A stretch of DNA of 64,000 nucleotides from Rhodospirillales bacterium (GCA_014859895.1 JACZKS010000114.1:23028-87027); one strand, 5' to 3'. Positions 34,493-43,824 are shown, numbered from the stretch's first letter. The notes: generated by a model not told the origin, from the letters alone. Numbers and translations are program-made.

Positions 34493-35449
34493 ATGTCAAA
34501 GTTCAAAATCGCTTTGGCCGCAACGACCGTGGCGGCCGCTCTCGTCTTCACTGTCGGGGCGCAAGCCTGGGAACCCACCAAACCCATCAAGATCGTCGTC
34601 GGGTTCGCGCCCGGCGGCGGTGCCGACCTGGTTGCCCGTAATCTTGTCGCGTCGAGCCAGGAATTCTTCCCCGTTCCGCTGGTCGTGGTGAACAAGGCCG
34701 GCGCCAGCGGAGCCCTGGCGGCCGATTTCGTCAAGAACGAAAAGGCCGACGGGCTCACCCTGCTGGTGGCCGGCGGCAGCGAAAGCACGGCCGTTCCCAA
34801 TTTCCAAAAAGTCACCTATTCCCTGGATGACTTCCGCGGGGTCATGCGTTTGATCCGCCAGCGCGTCTTCCTCATTTCCAAGGCCGGCAGCGGCATCAAC
34901 AGCATCGCCGATTTGAAGGCCAAGGCACTGGCCAATCCCGGCAAGCTGTCCTACGGCTCGTCGGGCCAGGGCTCGATCTACCATGCGGTCATGCTGGTGA
35001 CCACTAGAGCGCTCGGTATCGAGATGCAGCACGTGCCCTACAAGGGCGGCGCACCGATGATGGCGGCCCTGCTGGGCGGCCACATCGACATCACCATGGG
35101 AGCGCCCGAGGAAACAAGCGCTCAGCTCGATTCGGGCCAGGCGATTCCCATCGCACTGCCCTCGGAAACCCGTTACGCCGCCTACAAGGACGCGCCGACC
35201 CTGATGGAGCTCGGCTACAACGTCTATATCGAGAATCAGAAGGGTCTTTTCGCCCCCGCCGGCACTCCGGACGAGGTGGTTCAGTACCTGCACGACAATT
35301 TCAAGAAAGGCATGGACAGCGCGACATGGAAAGCCATGGCCGGCAAGCTGTCGATGGAGACGGCCTACCTCAATGGCGACGACTTCATGGCCGGCGTGAA
35401 GTCGATGTCGAAAGCCATCGGCGAAGCCGCGGCAGGCTTGGCAAAATAG
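34493..35449 (+). CDS. tctC: TTT system 3: periplasmic solute receptor TctC (Bug family)
   Basis: 318 aa; AGGAGG lies eight bases before the ATG. A Sec signal peptide (KIALAATTVAAALVFTVGAQA) is followed by the mature start at W. Bug-family segments include IVVGFAPGGGADLVARNL, VNKAGASGALAADFVK, YGSSGQGSIYHAVML and VPYKGGAPMMAALLGGHID. It binds a carboxylate in the periplasm. Being downstream of GntR and the HpaI aldolase, it probably imports a sugar acid. Confidence 0.95.
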   Translation: MSKFKIALAATTVAAALVFTVGAQAWEPTKPIKIVVGFAPGGGADLVARNLVASSQEFFPVPLVVVNKAGASGALAADFVKNEKADGLTLLVAGGSESTAVPNFQKVTYSLDDFRGVMRLIRQRVFLISKAGSGINSIADLKAKALANPGKLSYGSSGQGSIYHAVMLVTTRALGIEMQHVPYKGGAPMMAALLGGHIDITMGAPEETSAQLDSGQAIPIALPSETRYAAYKDAPTLMELGYNVYIENQKGLFAPAGTPDEVVQYLHDNFKKGMDSATWKAMAGKLSMETAYLNGDDFMAGVKSMSKAIGEAAAGLAK

Positions 35450-35490
35450 GCCGCGATTGATCTGTCGATAGAAGGGGATGGGCAAGATTG

Positions 35491-35961
35491 ATGAACACAG
35501 ATCGCGTTTTCGGAACGGCCGTCTGTATCTTGGCTTTGCTGTTCCTGACCTTGGCCATCCCCACCATTCCGGATGACTGGCAGCACACTGCGGGGACCTA
35601 TTATACGGTGGGTCCCCGCATGTTTCCCTACATCGCCGGAACCCTGTGCCTGTTGCTGGGGCTGGGTGTCATCCTTCATCCCGAAGGGCACAACAAGCTG
35701 TCCGGCCTTCGCATCGGCAAGGCCAGACGGGGCGTCGTGGCATCCCTGGGCCTGACGCTCGGCTATGTGGCGCTTCTCGAAGTCGCCGGCTTCACCTTGT
35801 CGACGATCGCCGCGCTGGTGCTGTTTTTCACTGTGTTCGGCGAGCGCCGATGGTACGTCATCGTACCGATGGCCGTCGGCGTCGCCGTCATCACCAAGTT
35901 CGTTTTCCTGAAATTCTTTCTGCTCGAACTGCCCGCCGGGCTGTTCGACCTGCCGATCTGA
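35491..35961 (+). CDS. tctB: TTT system 3: small membrane subunit TctB
   Basis: 156 aa from the ATG at 35491 (a TTG precedes it directly). Four hydrophobic segments are visible (about 6-24, 44-60, 78-96, 100-140). YYTVGPRMFPYIAGTLCLLLG is a common TctB stretch. It sits 41 bases after tctC and five before tctA. Confidence 0.9.
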   Translation: MNTDRVFGTAVCILALLFLTLAIPTIPDDWQHTAGTYYTVGPRMFPYIAGTLCLLLGLGVILHPEGHNKLSGLRIGKARRGVVASLGLTLGYVALLEVAGFTLSTIAALVLFFTVFGERRWYVIVPMAVGVAVITKFVFLKFFLLELPAGLFDLPI

Positions 35962-35966
35962 ATGCC

Positions 35967-37472
35967 ATGGACATGTTCCTCGCCGCCGTCGCAACTGTCT
36001 TCGAACCGGCCAACATCGCCATCCTGCTGGCCTCCACGGCGGCCGGCATCGTCATCGGGGCGATTCCCGGATTGACCGTCACCATGGCCATCGCGCTCGC
36101 CGTGCCGCTGACCATCACCATGCCGCTGACGCCGTCGCTCCTCATGCTTCTCGGACTCTACGGCGCCGGTATCTATGGCGGCAGCATTTCCGCCGTCCTC
36201 ATCAACACGCCGGGCACGCCGGCCTCGGCCGCCACCAGCATCGACGGCTACGAACTGGCCAAACAGGGAAAGGCCCTCAAGGCCCTCAAGATGGCGCTGA
36301 TCGCTTCCTTCTATGGGGGCCTGTTCAGCGTCGTGCTGCTTGTCGTCATCGCGCCGCAACTGGCCGCTTTCGCGCTGAAATTCGGACCGGCCGAGATTTG
36401 CAGCCTGCTGATCTTCGCGCTGACCATTGTCGCCGTGCTGTCCGGCGATACCATCATCAAGGGATTACTGGCCGCCGCCATCGGCATGCTGATCGCCACC
36501 ATCGGCGCCGATCCCATGCTGTCGGTGCCGCGTTTCACCTTCGGCGTTTATGATCTGTACGACGGCTTGGCCTACATCCCACTGCTCATCGGCCTGTTCG
36601 CCATCGCCGAGATGTTGGCCCAGGCCGAGGAATCGTTCACCACCGGCGCCAAGCTGATCGACATCAAGGACATCGACAAGGATGCCAACCGCCTGACCCG
36701 CGACGATTGGCGGCGCAGCGTCGTTCCCATGATCCGCTCGGGTTTCCTGGGTTCCTTCGTGGGCATGCTGCCCGGCCTCGGGGCCGCGATCGCCACCTTC
36801 CTCGGCTATGCCGAGGCCAAGCGCGCCTCGAAGGAGCCGGAGCGCTTCGGCAAGGGCGCCATCGAGGGGGTTGCCGCTTCGGAATCGGCCAACAACGCGG
36901 TCACCGGATCGGCGATGATCCCCATGCTGGCGCTGGCCATTCCCGGCGATCCGCCCACCGCCATCCTGCTGGGCGCCCTGTTGATCCAGGGTGTGACCAC
37001 CGGGCCGCTGATTTTCGTCAACCACCCCGACGTCGTCTATACCGTCTACGTCGCGCTGTTCGCCTCCCTGGCCTTCATGGGGATGGTCGGATGGCTGGCG
37101 CTGAAGCCGATCGTTCAGGTCCTCAAGGTGCCGAAGGTGCTGCTCTACCCGGTCATCCTGGCCATGTGCGCGGCCGGCAGCTATGCCATTCGCAACAGCA
37201 TCTTCGACGTCTTCGTCATGGTCGGCGCCGGCCTGCTCGGCTATGCGCTGCGCCTGTTCGGCGTACCGGTAGCGCCGCTGCTCATCGCCTTCATCCTGTG
37301 TCCGCCGCTCGAGGAAAGCATGCGCCAGGCCCTGATCAAATCGCAGGGAAGCTTGATGATCTTCCTGAATCGTCCGATCTCGGCATTTTTCCTGTTGCTC
37401 GCCCTGGCTGCCATCGTCTTCACCGTCCGGCGCCAGATCAAGAGTCATCAGGCCTTGCCCAGTAACATCTGA
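35967..37472 (+). CDS. tctA: TTT system 3: large membrane subunit TctA
   Basis: 501 aa from the ATG at 35967 (a second ATG two codons on). It has IVIGAIPGLTVTMAIALAVP, YGGSISAVLINTPGTPASAA, the internal repeat FVGMLPGLGAAIATFLGY and ASESANNAVTGSAMIPMLAL. These are the conserved TctA loops. The dehydrogenase gene follows 49 bases later on the same strand, so transporter and enzymes are likely one operon. Confidence 0.95.
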   Translation: MDMFLAAVATVFEPANIAILLASTAAGIVIGAIPGLTVTMAIALAVPLTITMPLTPSLLMLLGLYGAGIYGGSISAVLINTPGTPASAATSIDGYELAKQGKALKALKMALIASFYGGLFSVVLLVVIAPQLAAFALKFGPAEICSLLIFALTIVAVLSGDTIIKGLLAAAIGMLIATIGADPMLSVPRFTFGVYDLYDGLAYIPLLIGLFAIAEMLAQAEESFTTGAKLIDIKDIDKDANRLTRDDWRRSVVPMIRSGFLGSFVGMLPGLGAAIATFLGYAEAKRASKEPERFGKGAIEGVAASESANNAVTGSAMIPMLALAIPGDPPTAILLGALLIQGVTTGPLIFVNHPDVVYTVYVALFASLAFMGMVGWLALKPIVQVLKVPKVLLYPVILAMCAAGSYAIRNSIFDVFVMVGAGLLGYALRLFGVPVAPLLIAFILCPPLEESMRQALIKSQGSLMIFLNRPISAFFLLLALAAIVFTVRRQIKSHQALPSNI

Positions 37473-37521
37473 ACGGGCTCACGGTGCCCGGAAAATCTCG
37501 ACCGGAAGGAAAAGACAACCC

Positions 37522-38433
37522 ATGTCGACATTTGAGAAACCAGTGGCCGTCGGCTTCATCGGCCTCGGCGTCATGGGCAGACCCATGGCATCGAACATCC
37601 TGAAGGCGGGATTTGCCCTTGCCGTGCATGACATCGACCCTGCCAAGGTGAATGCACTTGGGGCGGCAGGGGCCCGTGACGGGGGATCGGCTGCCGGCGT
37701 CGCCGCGTCGGCCGATGTCATCGTGATTTCGGCGCCCGACACCGCCGATGTCGAAGCCATCCTCTTCGGGAAACAGGGTATCGCCAGTGCGGCGAAACGC
37801 GGGACCGTGGTGGTCGATTGCAGTTCCATTTCGGCGACGGCGACACAGGATTTCGCGGCGCGCCTTGCCGCCAATGGCATCGCCCTGGTCGACGCGCCGG
37901 TCAGCGGCGGCGCCAAGGGCGCCGAGGAAGGCACCCTTTCCATGATGATCGGCGGCGATGCCGGCGTGGTGGAGAAGGTTCGCCCCATCCTCGAATGCAT
38001 GGGCAAGACGCTCAAGCACATCGGCCCGGTCGGAGCCGGCCAGGTGGCCAAGACCTGTAATCAGTTGGTCATCGCCGGCACCATGATGGCCTGCGCCGAG
38101 ATGGTGGCGCTGTGCCGCAAGATGGGCGTCGACCCGAGCTCTGTGCGGGAAGCCCTGTTGGGCGGCGGCGCCCGCAGCTTCGTCCTCGAAAATCACGCCC
38201 AACGGATGATTGAGGAAAAATTCGCGCCGGGTTTCCGAGCCCGCCTGATGCTCAAGGACATGAAGCTGGCGGCCGGTGTCGGTGCCAGCGTCGGCGGCTT
38301 CATGCCGCTGACGACCCTGGTCGCCCAAATGATGCAGGTCCTGTGCAACAGCGGCCGCGCCGATCTCGACCATTCCTCGCTGGGCGCACTAGTCCAGGAC
38401 CTGTGGGAGGCCGGTGAAACGGCCAGGAAATAA
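37522..38433 (+). CDS. beta-hydroxyacid dehydrogenase (tartronate semialdehyde reductase/3-hydroxyisobutyrate dehydrogenase-like)
   Basis: 303 aa. The NAD(P) motif is GFIGLGVMGRPMASNILKAG. Substrate and catalytic signatures are DAPVSGGAKGAEEGTLSMMIGG and GAGQVAKTCNQLVIAGTMMACAE, with the catalytic Lys in the latter. The enzymes reduce tartronate semialdehyde to glycerate or act on 3-hydroxy acids. With the HpaI aldolase four genes upstream, reduction of tartronate semialdehyde is the simplest pathway reading, though not proven from the sequence. Confidence 0.9.
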   Translation: MSTFEKPVAVGFIGLGVMGRPMASNILKAGFALAVHDIDPAKVNALGAAGARDGGSAAGVAASADVIVISAPDTADVEAILFGKQGIASAAKRGTVVVDCSSISATATQDFAARLAANGIALVDAPVSGGAKGAEEGTLSMMIGGDAGVVEKVRPILECMGKTLKHIGPVGAGQVAKTCNQLVIAGTMMACAEMVALCRKMGVDPSSVREALLGGGARSFVLENHAQRMIEEKFAPGFRARLMLKDMKLAAGVGASVGGFMPLTTLVAQMMQVLCNSGRADLDHSSLGALVQDLWEAGETARK

Positions 38434-38452
38434 CCGACGGAACGACGGCGTC

Positions 38453-39310
38453 ATGGAACGAGCCATGCCCCCGGCCCCCTCCTCCCGCCGATCCCGCCTG
38501 ACGGTGCCGGCCGGGGCATGTGATTGCCACATGCACGTCTACGGCCCGGCGGTCCGCTTTCCCTATGCCCAGTCGGTCAAGACCTCACCCCCCGACGTTC
38601 CCCTGGAAGCCTATCTGGAGCTCCGGCAACGGTTGAGCCTGCAACGGACCGTGTTTGTCCAACCCAGCGCCTACGGCACCGACAATGCCTGCGTGCTTGA
38701 TGCCATCGCCCGGACGGCCCCCAACGGCCGCGGCATCGCGGTAATCGATCCGGCGGCGCCGGAGGCCGAAATCGCACGCCTGCACGCCGCCGGGATGCGC
38801 GGCGTGCGCTTCCATGACATGGTCGCCGGATGCCTGCCCTTCGATGTCCTGGAACCGGTCGCCGCCCGCGTTCGCCCTCACGGCTGGCATGTCCAGGTCC
38901 AGCTAGACGGTGACGGCCTAGTCGATCTGACGCCACGCCTGGCCACCCTGCCCGTCGACGTCGTGATCGACCACATGGGGCGCATCCCCGTCGAGGGCGG
39001 AACCGAACGCGCCGCATTCAAGAGCCTGCTCCGCCTTCTCGATACCGGCCGCTGCTGGATCAAGCTGTCCGCGCCCTACCACGTGTCACGCGCCGGCCGT
39101 CCCGCTTACGCCGACTGCGCATCGCGTGGACGCGCCCTGATCCGGGCCGCTCCGGAGCGCATGCTATGGGGGAGCAACTGGCCTCATCCAAGCGTCCGGG
39201 AAAAGCCCGATGACGTCGATCTGCTAGACATCCTTGCCGACTGGACGGACGACGAGGTGACGCTTCATCGCATCCTCGTCGACAACCCCGCCGCGCTGTT
39301 CGGCTTCTGA
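38453..39310 (+). CDS. amidohydrolase-family lactonase (PDC hydrolase LigI / galactarolactone isomerase-like)
   Basis: 285 aa from the ATG at 38453; ATGs at 38414 (overlapping the previous gene) and 38465 are possible. The N-terminus has the HxH metal-site motif in ACDCHMHVYGP. Later come VQPSAYGTDNACVLDAI, RGVRFHDMV, DVVIDHMGRIP and MLWGSNWPHP. In the last motif an Asn stands where many amidohydrolases have the catalytic Asp, as I recall also occurs in some LigI-type sequences. The family hydrolyses or isomerises carboxylated lactones. Galactarolactone is a reasonable candidate substrate given the neighbours. Confidence 0.83.
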   Translation: MERAMPPAPSSRRSRLTVPAGACDCHMHVYGPAVRFPYAQSVKTSPPDVPLEAYLELRQRLSLQRTVFVQPSAYGTDNACVLDAIARTAPNGRGIAVIDPAAPEAEIARLHAAGMRGVRFHDMVAGCLPFDVLEPVAARVRPHGWHVQVQLDGDGLVDLTPRLATLPVDVVIDHMGRIPVEGGTERAAFKSLLRLLDTGRCWIKLSAPYHVSRAGRPAYADCASRGRALIRAAPERMLWGSNWPHPSVREKPDDVDLLDILADWTDDEVTLHRILVDNPAALFGF

Positions 39311-39398
39311 AGCAACGCAACGCCCGCCGTTACTGCGTCGATGTTGCCAGCGGCACAACGATTGTTCACATTCACATCGAAACGGATGGCCGTGACCA

Positions 39399-40091
39399 AT
39401 GGGTAGCCCGATGGATGATTCCGAAACCGTTCCGATCGGCGAGCGCATGGAATCGCTGACAACGCTTGTGCGCGATGAACTCGAGCGCATGATCCTCAGC
39501 GGCGAAATTCCCGCCGGGGAACGGCTGAACGAGAACGCTCTCGCGGCCCGCCTGAACGTCAGTCGCGGGCCGGTCCGCGAGGCGACATGGGCGCTGGAGC
39601 AGGCGGGACTGGTGAAGATCATCCGCAACCGCGGCGTTTTCGTCCGCATGATCAGCCTCGAAGACGCGCTTTACCTCTATGACGTCCGTTCCGGTCTGGC
39701 GCGGATTGCCGGCCGTCTGGCGGCCAGTTGCGTCACGTCCGAGCAGATCGACGCCCTCGGCGCCATCTACGACGGCCTGGAAAAAGCCCGCGATGCGCAG
39801 GATCAGGTCGCCTACCACGAGGGAAACCGGCTGTTCCACGCCAAGATTGTCCATTTTGCCGGCAATCCGCGCCTGATCAGCTACCACGAGACGATCGAAA
39901 AGGAGTTGCGTCTGTTCGTCCGGCACGGCATCCGGGGGCCGGACCGTCTGCGCATTTCCAGCAGCGAACACAAGCAGATCCTTGACTGCATCGCCAAGCG
40001 CGATGACGAAGGGGCCGCCGGCGCATTCGAGCGTCACATCCTGAACGGTAAGCAACGCGTGCTGAACAGCTTGACGCCCAGCGGCGGCTAG
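39399..40091 (+). CDS. GntR-family regulator (FCD subfamily), paralogue of the one at 32882
   Basis: 230 aa (a second in-frame ATG at 39411). The HTH has AGERLNENALAARLNVSRGP and VRNRGVFVR-type wing; the FCD domain has HEGNRLFHAKIVHFAGNPRL and SSEHKQILDCIAKRDDEG. It matches the 32882-33565 regulator through most of its length, so the two arose by duplication and now bracket the operon. A partial motif ATTGTTCACATT lies 27 bases upstream. It may bind the same or a related operator. Confidence 0.92.
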   Translation: MGSPMDDSETVPIGERMESLTTLVRDELERMILSGEIPAGERLNENALAARLNVSRGPVREATWALEQAGLVKIIRNRGVFVRMISLEDALYLYDVRSGLARIAGRLAASCVTSEQIDALGAIYDGLEKARDAQDQVAYHEGNRLFHAKIVHFAGNPRLISYHETIEKELRLFVRHGIRGPDRLRISSSEHKQILDCIAKRDDEGAAGAFERHILNGKQRVLNSLTPSGG

Positions 40092-40103
40092 CCATCCCGC
40101 CCC

Positions 40104-40736
40104 TTACGCCACGGGCGCTTTTTTCCACTCCGCAAATGTCTGGCGGACCATCTCGAAGCGTTCGGACTGCCGGGCGTACATGTTTCCATAGAGGCGGCCG
40201 ACAGGATGATAGGCCTCCGGCCGCAGGCGAAAGGTCTGCGGGTCGATGACATCGTCGCGAGCCCGCATCCATACCACTTCCCCAATGATGAGCGAGCGGT
40301 CGGGCCGGAATGTGATGCTGTGCATGTGCCGGCACTCGAACGAAACCGGCGATTGGGCAATCCGCCCGGGCTTCACCGCCCGGCTCGGCTCGAGGGTGAG
40401 CCCCGCCTCGTCCAGCTCGCTATGGCCCGAAGGGAAGTCGACGGCGCAGACGTTCATCTGTTCGGCGATCGCCTCGTCGACCATGTTGATGACGTATTCG
40501 CCGGTATCGAGAATATTGCGGGTCGTGTCCTTCATGGTCCCGTCCGGCCGCATCTGGATACCCAACACGACGGTCGCCGGATCTTCACCGAACACGTTGA
40601 AAAAGCTGAAGGGTGCAGCATTGGCCATGCCATCGAGGCCCACCGTCGTCACGAACGCAATGGGTCGCGGAATTATGAAACCGACGAGCAGCTTGTAGCG
40701 GTCCTTGGCGGCGAGATTCGCGAAATCAAATTCCAT
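40104..40736 (-). CDS. flavin reductase-like (FMN-binding) protein
   Basis: 210 aa; the ATG at 40736 has GAGG five bases upstream. The flavin-reductase-like split barrel is evident: YKLLVGFIIPRPIAFVTTVG, NAAPFSFFNVFGEDPATVVLG, DTTRNILDTGEYVINMV and RHMHSITFRPDRSLIIGEVV. This longer subgroup (about 200 aa) binds FMN and often has no assigned partner. It is the last gene of the minus-strand run from zwf, 20 bases after the MBL-fold gene. Physiological role is unknown. Confidence 0.87.
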   Translation of the reverse strand: MEFDFANLAAKDRYKLLVGFIIPRPIAFVTTVGLDGMANAAPFSFFNVFGEDPATVVLGIQMRPDGTMKDTTRNILDTGEYVINMVDEAIAEQMNVCAVDFPSGHSELDEAGLTLEPSRAVKPGRIAQSPVSFECRHMHSITFRPDRSLIIGEVVWMRARDDVIDPQTFRLRPEAYHPVGRLYGNMYARQSERFEMVRQTFAEWKKAPVA

Positions 40737-40756
40737 GAAATCCTCTTTCGGTGATG

Positions 40757-41788
40757 TCACGCGGCATGCTGCCGAAACAGACAGACGCCGTCGTCCCGGC
40801 ATGTCCGGATCATGCGGCCCCGGCCGACCAAATAGTGAAGGTGGGCCAGGCTTTCGCCGACGGCGAAAAAGACCTGATGGTCGTCCAGCGATTGTTCGAA
40901 CAGCACGTGCAACACTTCAAGGCCGGTGCGCGGCTCCTCACAGGCCTCCCAGGTACGGGTCAGCCTCTCGTCGTGGTGGGCGGCCAACGCCTGGAGCCGG
41001 CCGGGCAGTCCGGTGAAAGGGCGCCGGTGCCCGGGCAATACCAGGGTATCCGCGGGTAGTTGGCGAAACCTATCCAGACTGGCCAGAAAATGGCGGAGCG
41101 GATCAGCCTCCGGCTCGGTCGGCCAAACGCTGACGTTGGGGGAAATCTGCGGCAGGACCTGATCGCCGGCAATCAGCACGCCCAGTTCCGCGCAATACAG
41201 GCTGGCATGCTCGTAACTATGTCCACCACCGACAATGACCCGCCAGTCTTTCCCTCCGATGCCGAGCACCTCGTCGTCCTCGATGCGCCGCACGGCGAAG
41301 GGAATGGGGCTGATGCGGGTGGCATAGTTACCGCTCCGAGAGGCAACCAGCTTCATCAAATCGGGGCCGAAGCCTGCGGAGTGATAGAAGCGCCGATACC
41401 CCTCCTCCGCTGCCGGGCTGGCGCCGGCACCCAACACGCGGGCAACCGCCCATTCGGCAAGCGGCATCCACAGGGCGGCGCCGAAGCAATCCGCCATCCA
41501 GCCGGCCAGGCCGACGTGGTCGGGGTGGAAATGGGTGACGATCATGCGGCGTAACGGCTTACCGGCGCAGTGGGTCGCCATGATCCGCTCCCATGCCGCC
41601 TTGGTTTCATCGCAAGCGATGCCGGTGTCGATGACCGTCCATCCGTCATCTTCCTCCAGGAGCCACAGATTGATGTGATCCAGACGGAAGGGCAGCGGCA
41701 TGCGCACCCAGAACACGCCAGGGGCCGCCTCGCGAACCTCGCCGTTGGTCGGCACCCCGTCGAAGGGATAGTGGATCTCGGCCGGCAA
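40757..41788 (-). CDS. MBL-fold metallo-hydrolase
   Basis: 343 aa. The start is TTG at 41788, backed by a GGAGAGG ribosome site seven bases away; no in-frame ATG fits. The metal-binding signature is VTHFHPDHVGLAGW, with further ligands in GGGHSYEHASLY, IAGDQVLPQ and LPGHRRPF. This is the glyoxalase II/LACTB2-like branch. It hydrolyses a thioester, lactone or phosphoester; the substrate is not known. It lies 14 bases after the pyruvate-kinase-like gene and is probably co-transcribed. Confidence 0.88.
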   Translation of the reverse strand: MPAEIHYPFDGVPTNGEVREAAPGVFWVRMPLPFRLDHINLWLLEEDDGWTVIDTGIACDETKAAWERIMATHCAGKPLRRMIVTHFHPDHVGLAGWMADCFGAALWMPLAEWAVARVLGAGASPAAEEGYRRFYHSAGFGPDLMKLVASRSGNYATRISPIPFAVRRIEDDEVLGIGGKDWRVIVGGGHSYEHASLYCAELGVLIAGDQVLPQISPNVSVWPTEPEADPLRHFLASLDRFRQLPADTLVLPGHRRPFTGLPGRLQALAAHHDERLTRTWEACEEPRTGLEVLHVLFEQSLDDHQVFFAVGESLAHLHYLVGRGRMIRTCRDDGVCLFRQHAA

Positions 41789-41802
41789 TCTCGTTCCTCT
41801 CC

Positions 41803-43656
41803 TCAGACCATGCGGGAAACCGCCAGCTTGCGCAGCATGGCCGTCTTCTTGGACTGGTGCGCGTCCATGCGCTCCAGCACCTCACCCAGGAAATCGACCG
41901 CCTCGACGATGTAGGGCCCCTTGTTGAGCATGACGCATTCGGCCCGCCCGCTCATCGCCGCGTCGGTCACCTCGGCCCTGGAAGGCATGCCGGTGCGGGC
42001 CATTTCCTCCAGCACCTGGGTGGCCCAGATCACCGGCACGTGGCCCGCTTCGCACAGCCAGAGGATTTCCTCCTGCACTTCGGCAAGGCGGTCGAACCCC
42101 ACCTCGACGGCAAGATCGCCCCGGGCGACCATGACACCGACCGGCGGCGAGCGCAGGGCTGCCAGCAGCAACTGCGGCAAATGGTCGAAGGCGAAGCGGT
42201 TCTCGATCTTGAGCACGATTCCCAGGTGCTGGGCATCAAGGCGCGTCAGGTGGTCTTCCAGCAGGTAGATATCCTCGGGCCGGCGCACAAAGGACAGGCC
42301 GACAAGATCGACCACCCCCACCATCATCGTCAGATCGGCCACGTCCTTCTCGGTCAGCGCCGGGATGACGATGTCGGTATCGGGCAGGTTGATCCCCTTT
42401 TCCGCACGCAGCCGACTGCCTTTCGGCCCGGTAAAGCCGATCTCGATGGCGATCTCCCGGCCGTCATTGGCCGTCACCACGCCGTTGATCTTGCCGTCGT
42501 CGAACCACACCCGTTCGCCCGGCTTGACGAAATCGAACACCTCGCCGAGCGAACACGGGATGCGAGCCGCCTGTAGCACCTCTCCCGCCTGATTGCGTAT
42601 GGCCGGACCACCCGGCTCTCCACTTCGCGTCATGACCAGGGTGTCGCCCCGATGCAGGACGATGGGAAGCGCGCTCGCCGGCAGCGGGCCGATGCGGCCC
42701 GTGGCCACCCATCGATCATCACGGCGCAGGCAGACCTCGGCTCCCTCGGCCAGTTGAACCGTCTGATCGGCAACCGCCCAACAGGAACGCCCGGCGCTTT
42801 CGGCAATGGCCAGGGTCCGTTCGCGGCCGCGGCTGTCCTCAAGATCGATGACGTCGCCCGGCCGGGCCTCCGCCAGCAGGTCGCCGTCGATCGGCAACAC
42901 GCCGTCGGCGCCGGCAGGAGTCGGTTCAGGCGTCTCGGCCGGGGTCATCCAGATGCGGGCGGGAATCGTCGCTCCCCGCCCGTCGCGCCGTGGCTTCAGC
43001 TTGACCACATGCTCGATGGCCGCGAGGGGACCGGTCCTCAGCTTCGGCCCGGCCAAGTCGACCAGAATGCGGCACGTCCGCCCCAGCTCGCGCTCCGCCC
43101 GCCGCAGGTTTTCCACCATCCGCATCCAAGCTGGCGGATTGTCGTGGGCACAGTTGATCCGCATGACGTCCATGCCGGACCGCAGCAATTCGCGGACGAG
43201 CAGCGGATTGTCGGCCGCGTCCGACGGCACGGTCACCATCACCCGCACCTGCCGATTGGCGGGATCGGGCCCAAGCAGCCGCCGCGTATGCTCGGCGAGC
43301 CTCTCGGGGCCGGACCAGAAATCGACCGCCAGGTCGTCCCCGCCGATGGCCTTCGCCGGCCGGCCGCGCAAAGCACGCAGCGTCGACAGCACAGAGGTGA
43401 GCGTCGCCATGGCATGGGCCTCGAGCCGGCCCAGGGACGACAGGCCGAGAGACGACAACTCGTCCTGCAGAGGCCGCAAATCCTGCTGGCGCAGGCTCAG
43501 ATAGTGCAGCAGGTTGCCGGCGCTTGGACGATGGGCAGGATCGACTTCGCCCAACTCCTGCTCATGCGCCCGCTCGAAAGCCAATGCGCCTTCCCGAAGC
43601 GCCTCGATCGTCTCTTCCAGCCGCTCCAGCAACCGCATCGTGTCCCGAGACTTCAT
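41803..43656 (-). CDS. atypical pyruvate kinase: N-terminal extension and barrel, no C-terminal domain
   Basis: 617 aa. Residues 1-135 are a helical extension absent from classical enzymes. The kinase core then starts: LLRSGMDVMRINCAHDNP and ILVDLAGPKLRTG, followed by an enlarged middle (B-domain) region with GERVWFDDGKINGVV. The barrel resumes with VIPALTEKDVADL, GLSFVRRPEDI, LKIENRFAFDHLPQLL, VMVARGDLAVEVGFD, VIWATQVLEEMA and the final MLNKGPYIVEAVDFL. The chain stops there, so the allosteric C-terminal domain is missing. It probably converts phosphoenolpyruvate and ADP to pyruvate. Its location beside zwf-pgl-tal supports a sugar-flux role. Confidence 0.85.
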   Translation of the reverse strand: MKSRDTMRLLERLEETIEALREGALAFERAHEQELGEVDPAHRPSAGNLLHYLSLRQQDLRPLQDELSSLGLSSLGRLEAHAMATLTSVLSTLRALRGRPAKAIGGDDLAVDFWSGPERLAEHTRRLLGPDPANRQVRVMVTVPSDAADNPLLVRELLRSGMDVMRINCAHDNPPAWMRMVENLRRAERELGRTCRILVDLAGPKLRTGPLAAIEHVVKLKPRRDGRGATIPARIWMTPAETPEPTPAGADGVLPIDGDLLAEARPGDVIDLEDSRGRERTLAIAESAGRSCWAVADQTVQLAEGAEVCLRRDDRWVATGRIGPLPASALPIVLHRGDTLVMTRSGEPGGPAIRNQAGEVLQAARIPCSLGEVFDFVKPGERVWFDDGKINGVVTANDGREIAIEIGFTGPKGSRLRAEKGINLPDTDIVIPALTEKDVADLTMMVGVVDLVGLSFVRRPEDIYLLEDHLTRLDAQHLGIVLKIENRFAFDHLPQLLLAALRSPPVGVMVARGDLAVEVGFDRLAEVQEEILWLCEAGHVPVIWATQVLEEMARTGMPSRAEVTDAAMSGRAECVMLNKGPYIVEAVDFLGEVLERMDAHQSKKTAMLRKLAVSRMV

Positions 43657-43824
43657 GATTCCCGCCAGCCCCCTCCCCGGTTTCGGCCCGCCTTCGCCAT
43701 TGGGGTGGGATTGCGGTCAATCCTGAGGGCGGCGGGCCGCGGGAAGCAAGAGAAACCGAGAAGTTTCATGATGGTGCAACAATTCCGGCATTGTCGGGAC
43801 GCCGGCGGGAACCTTTCGCCCCGG

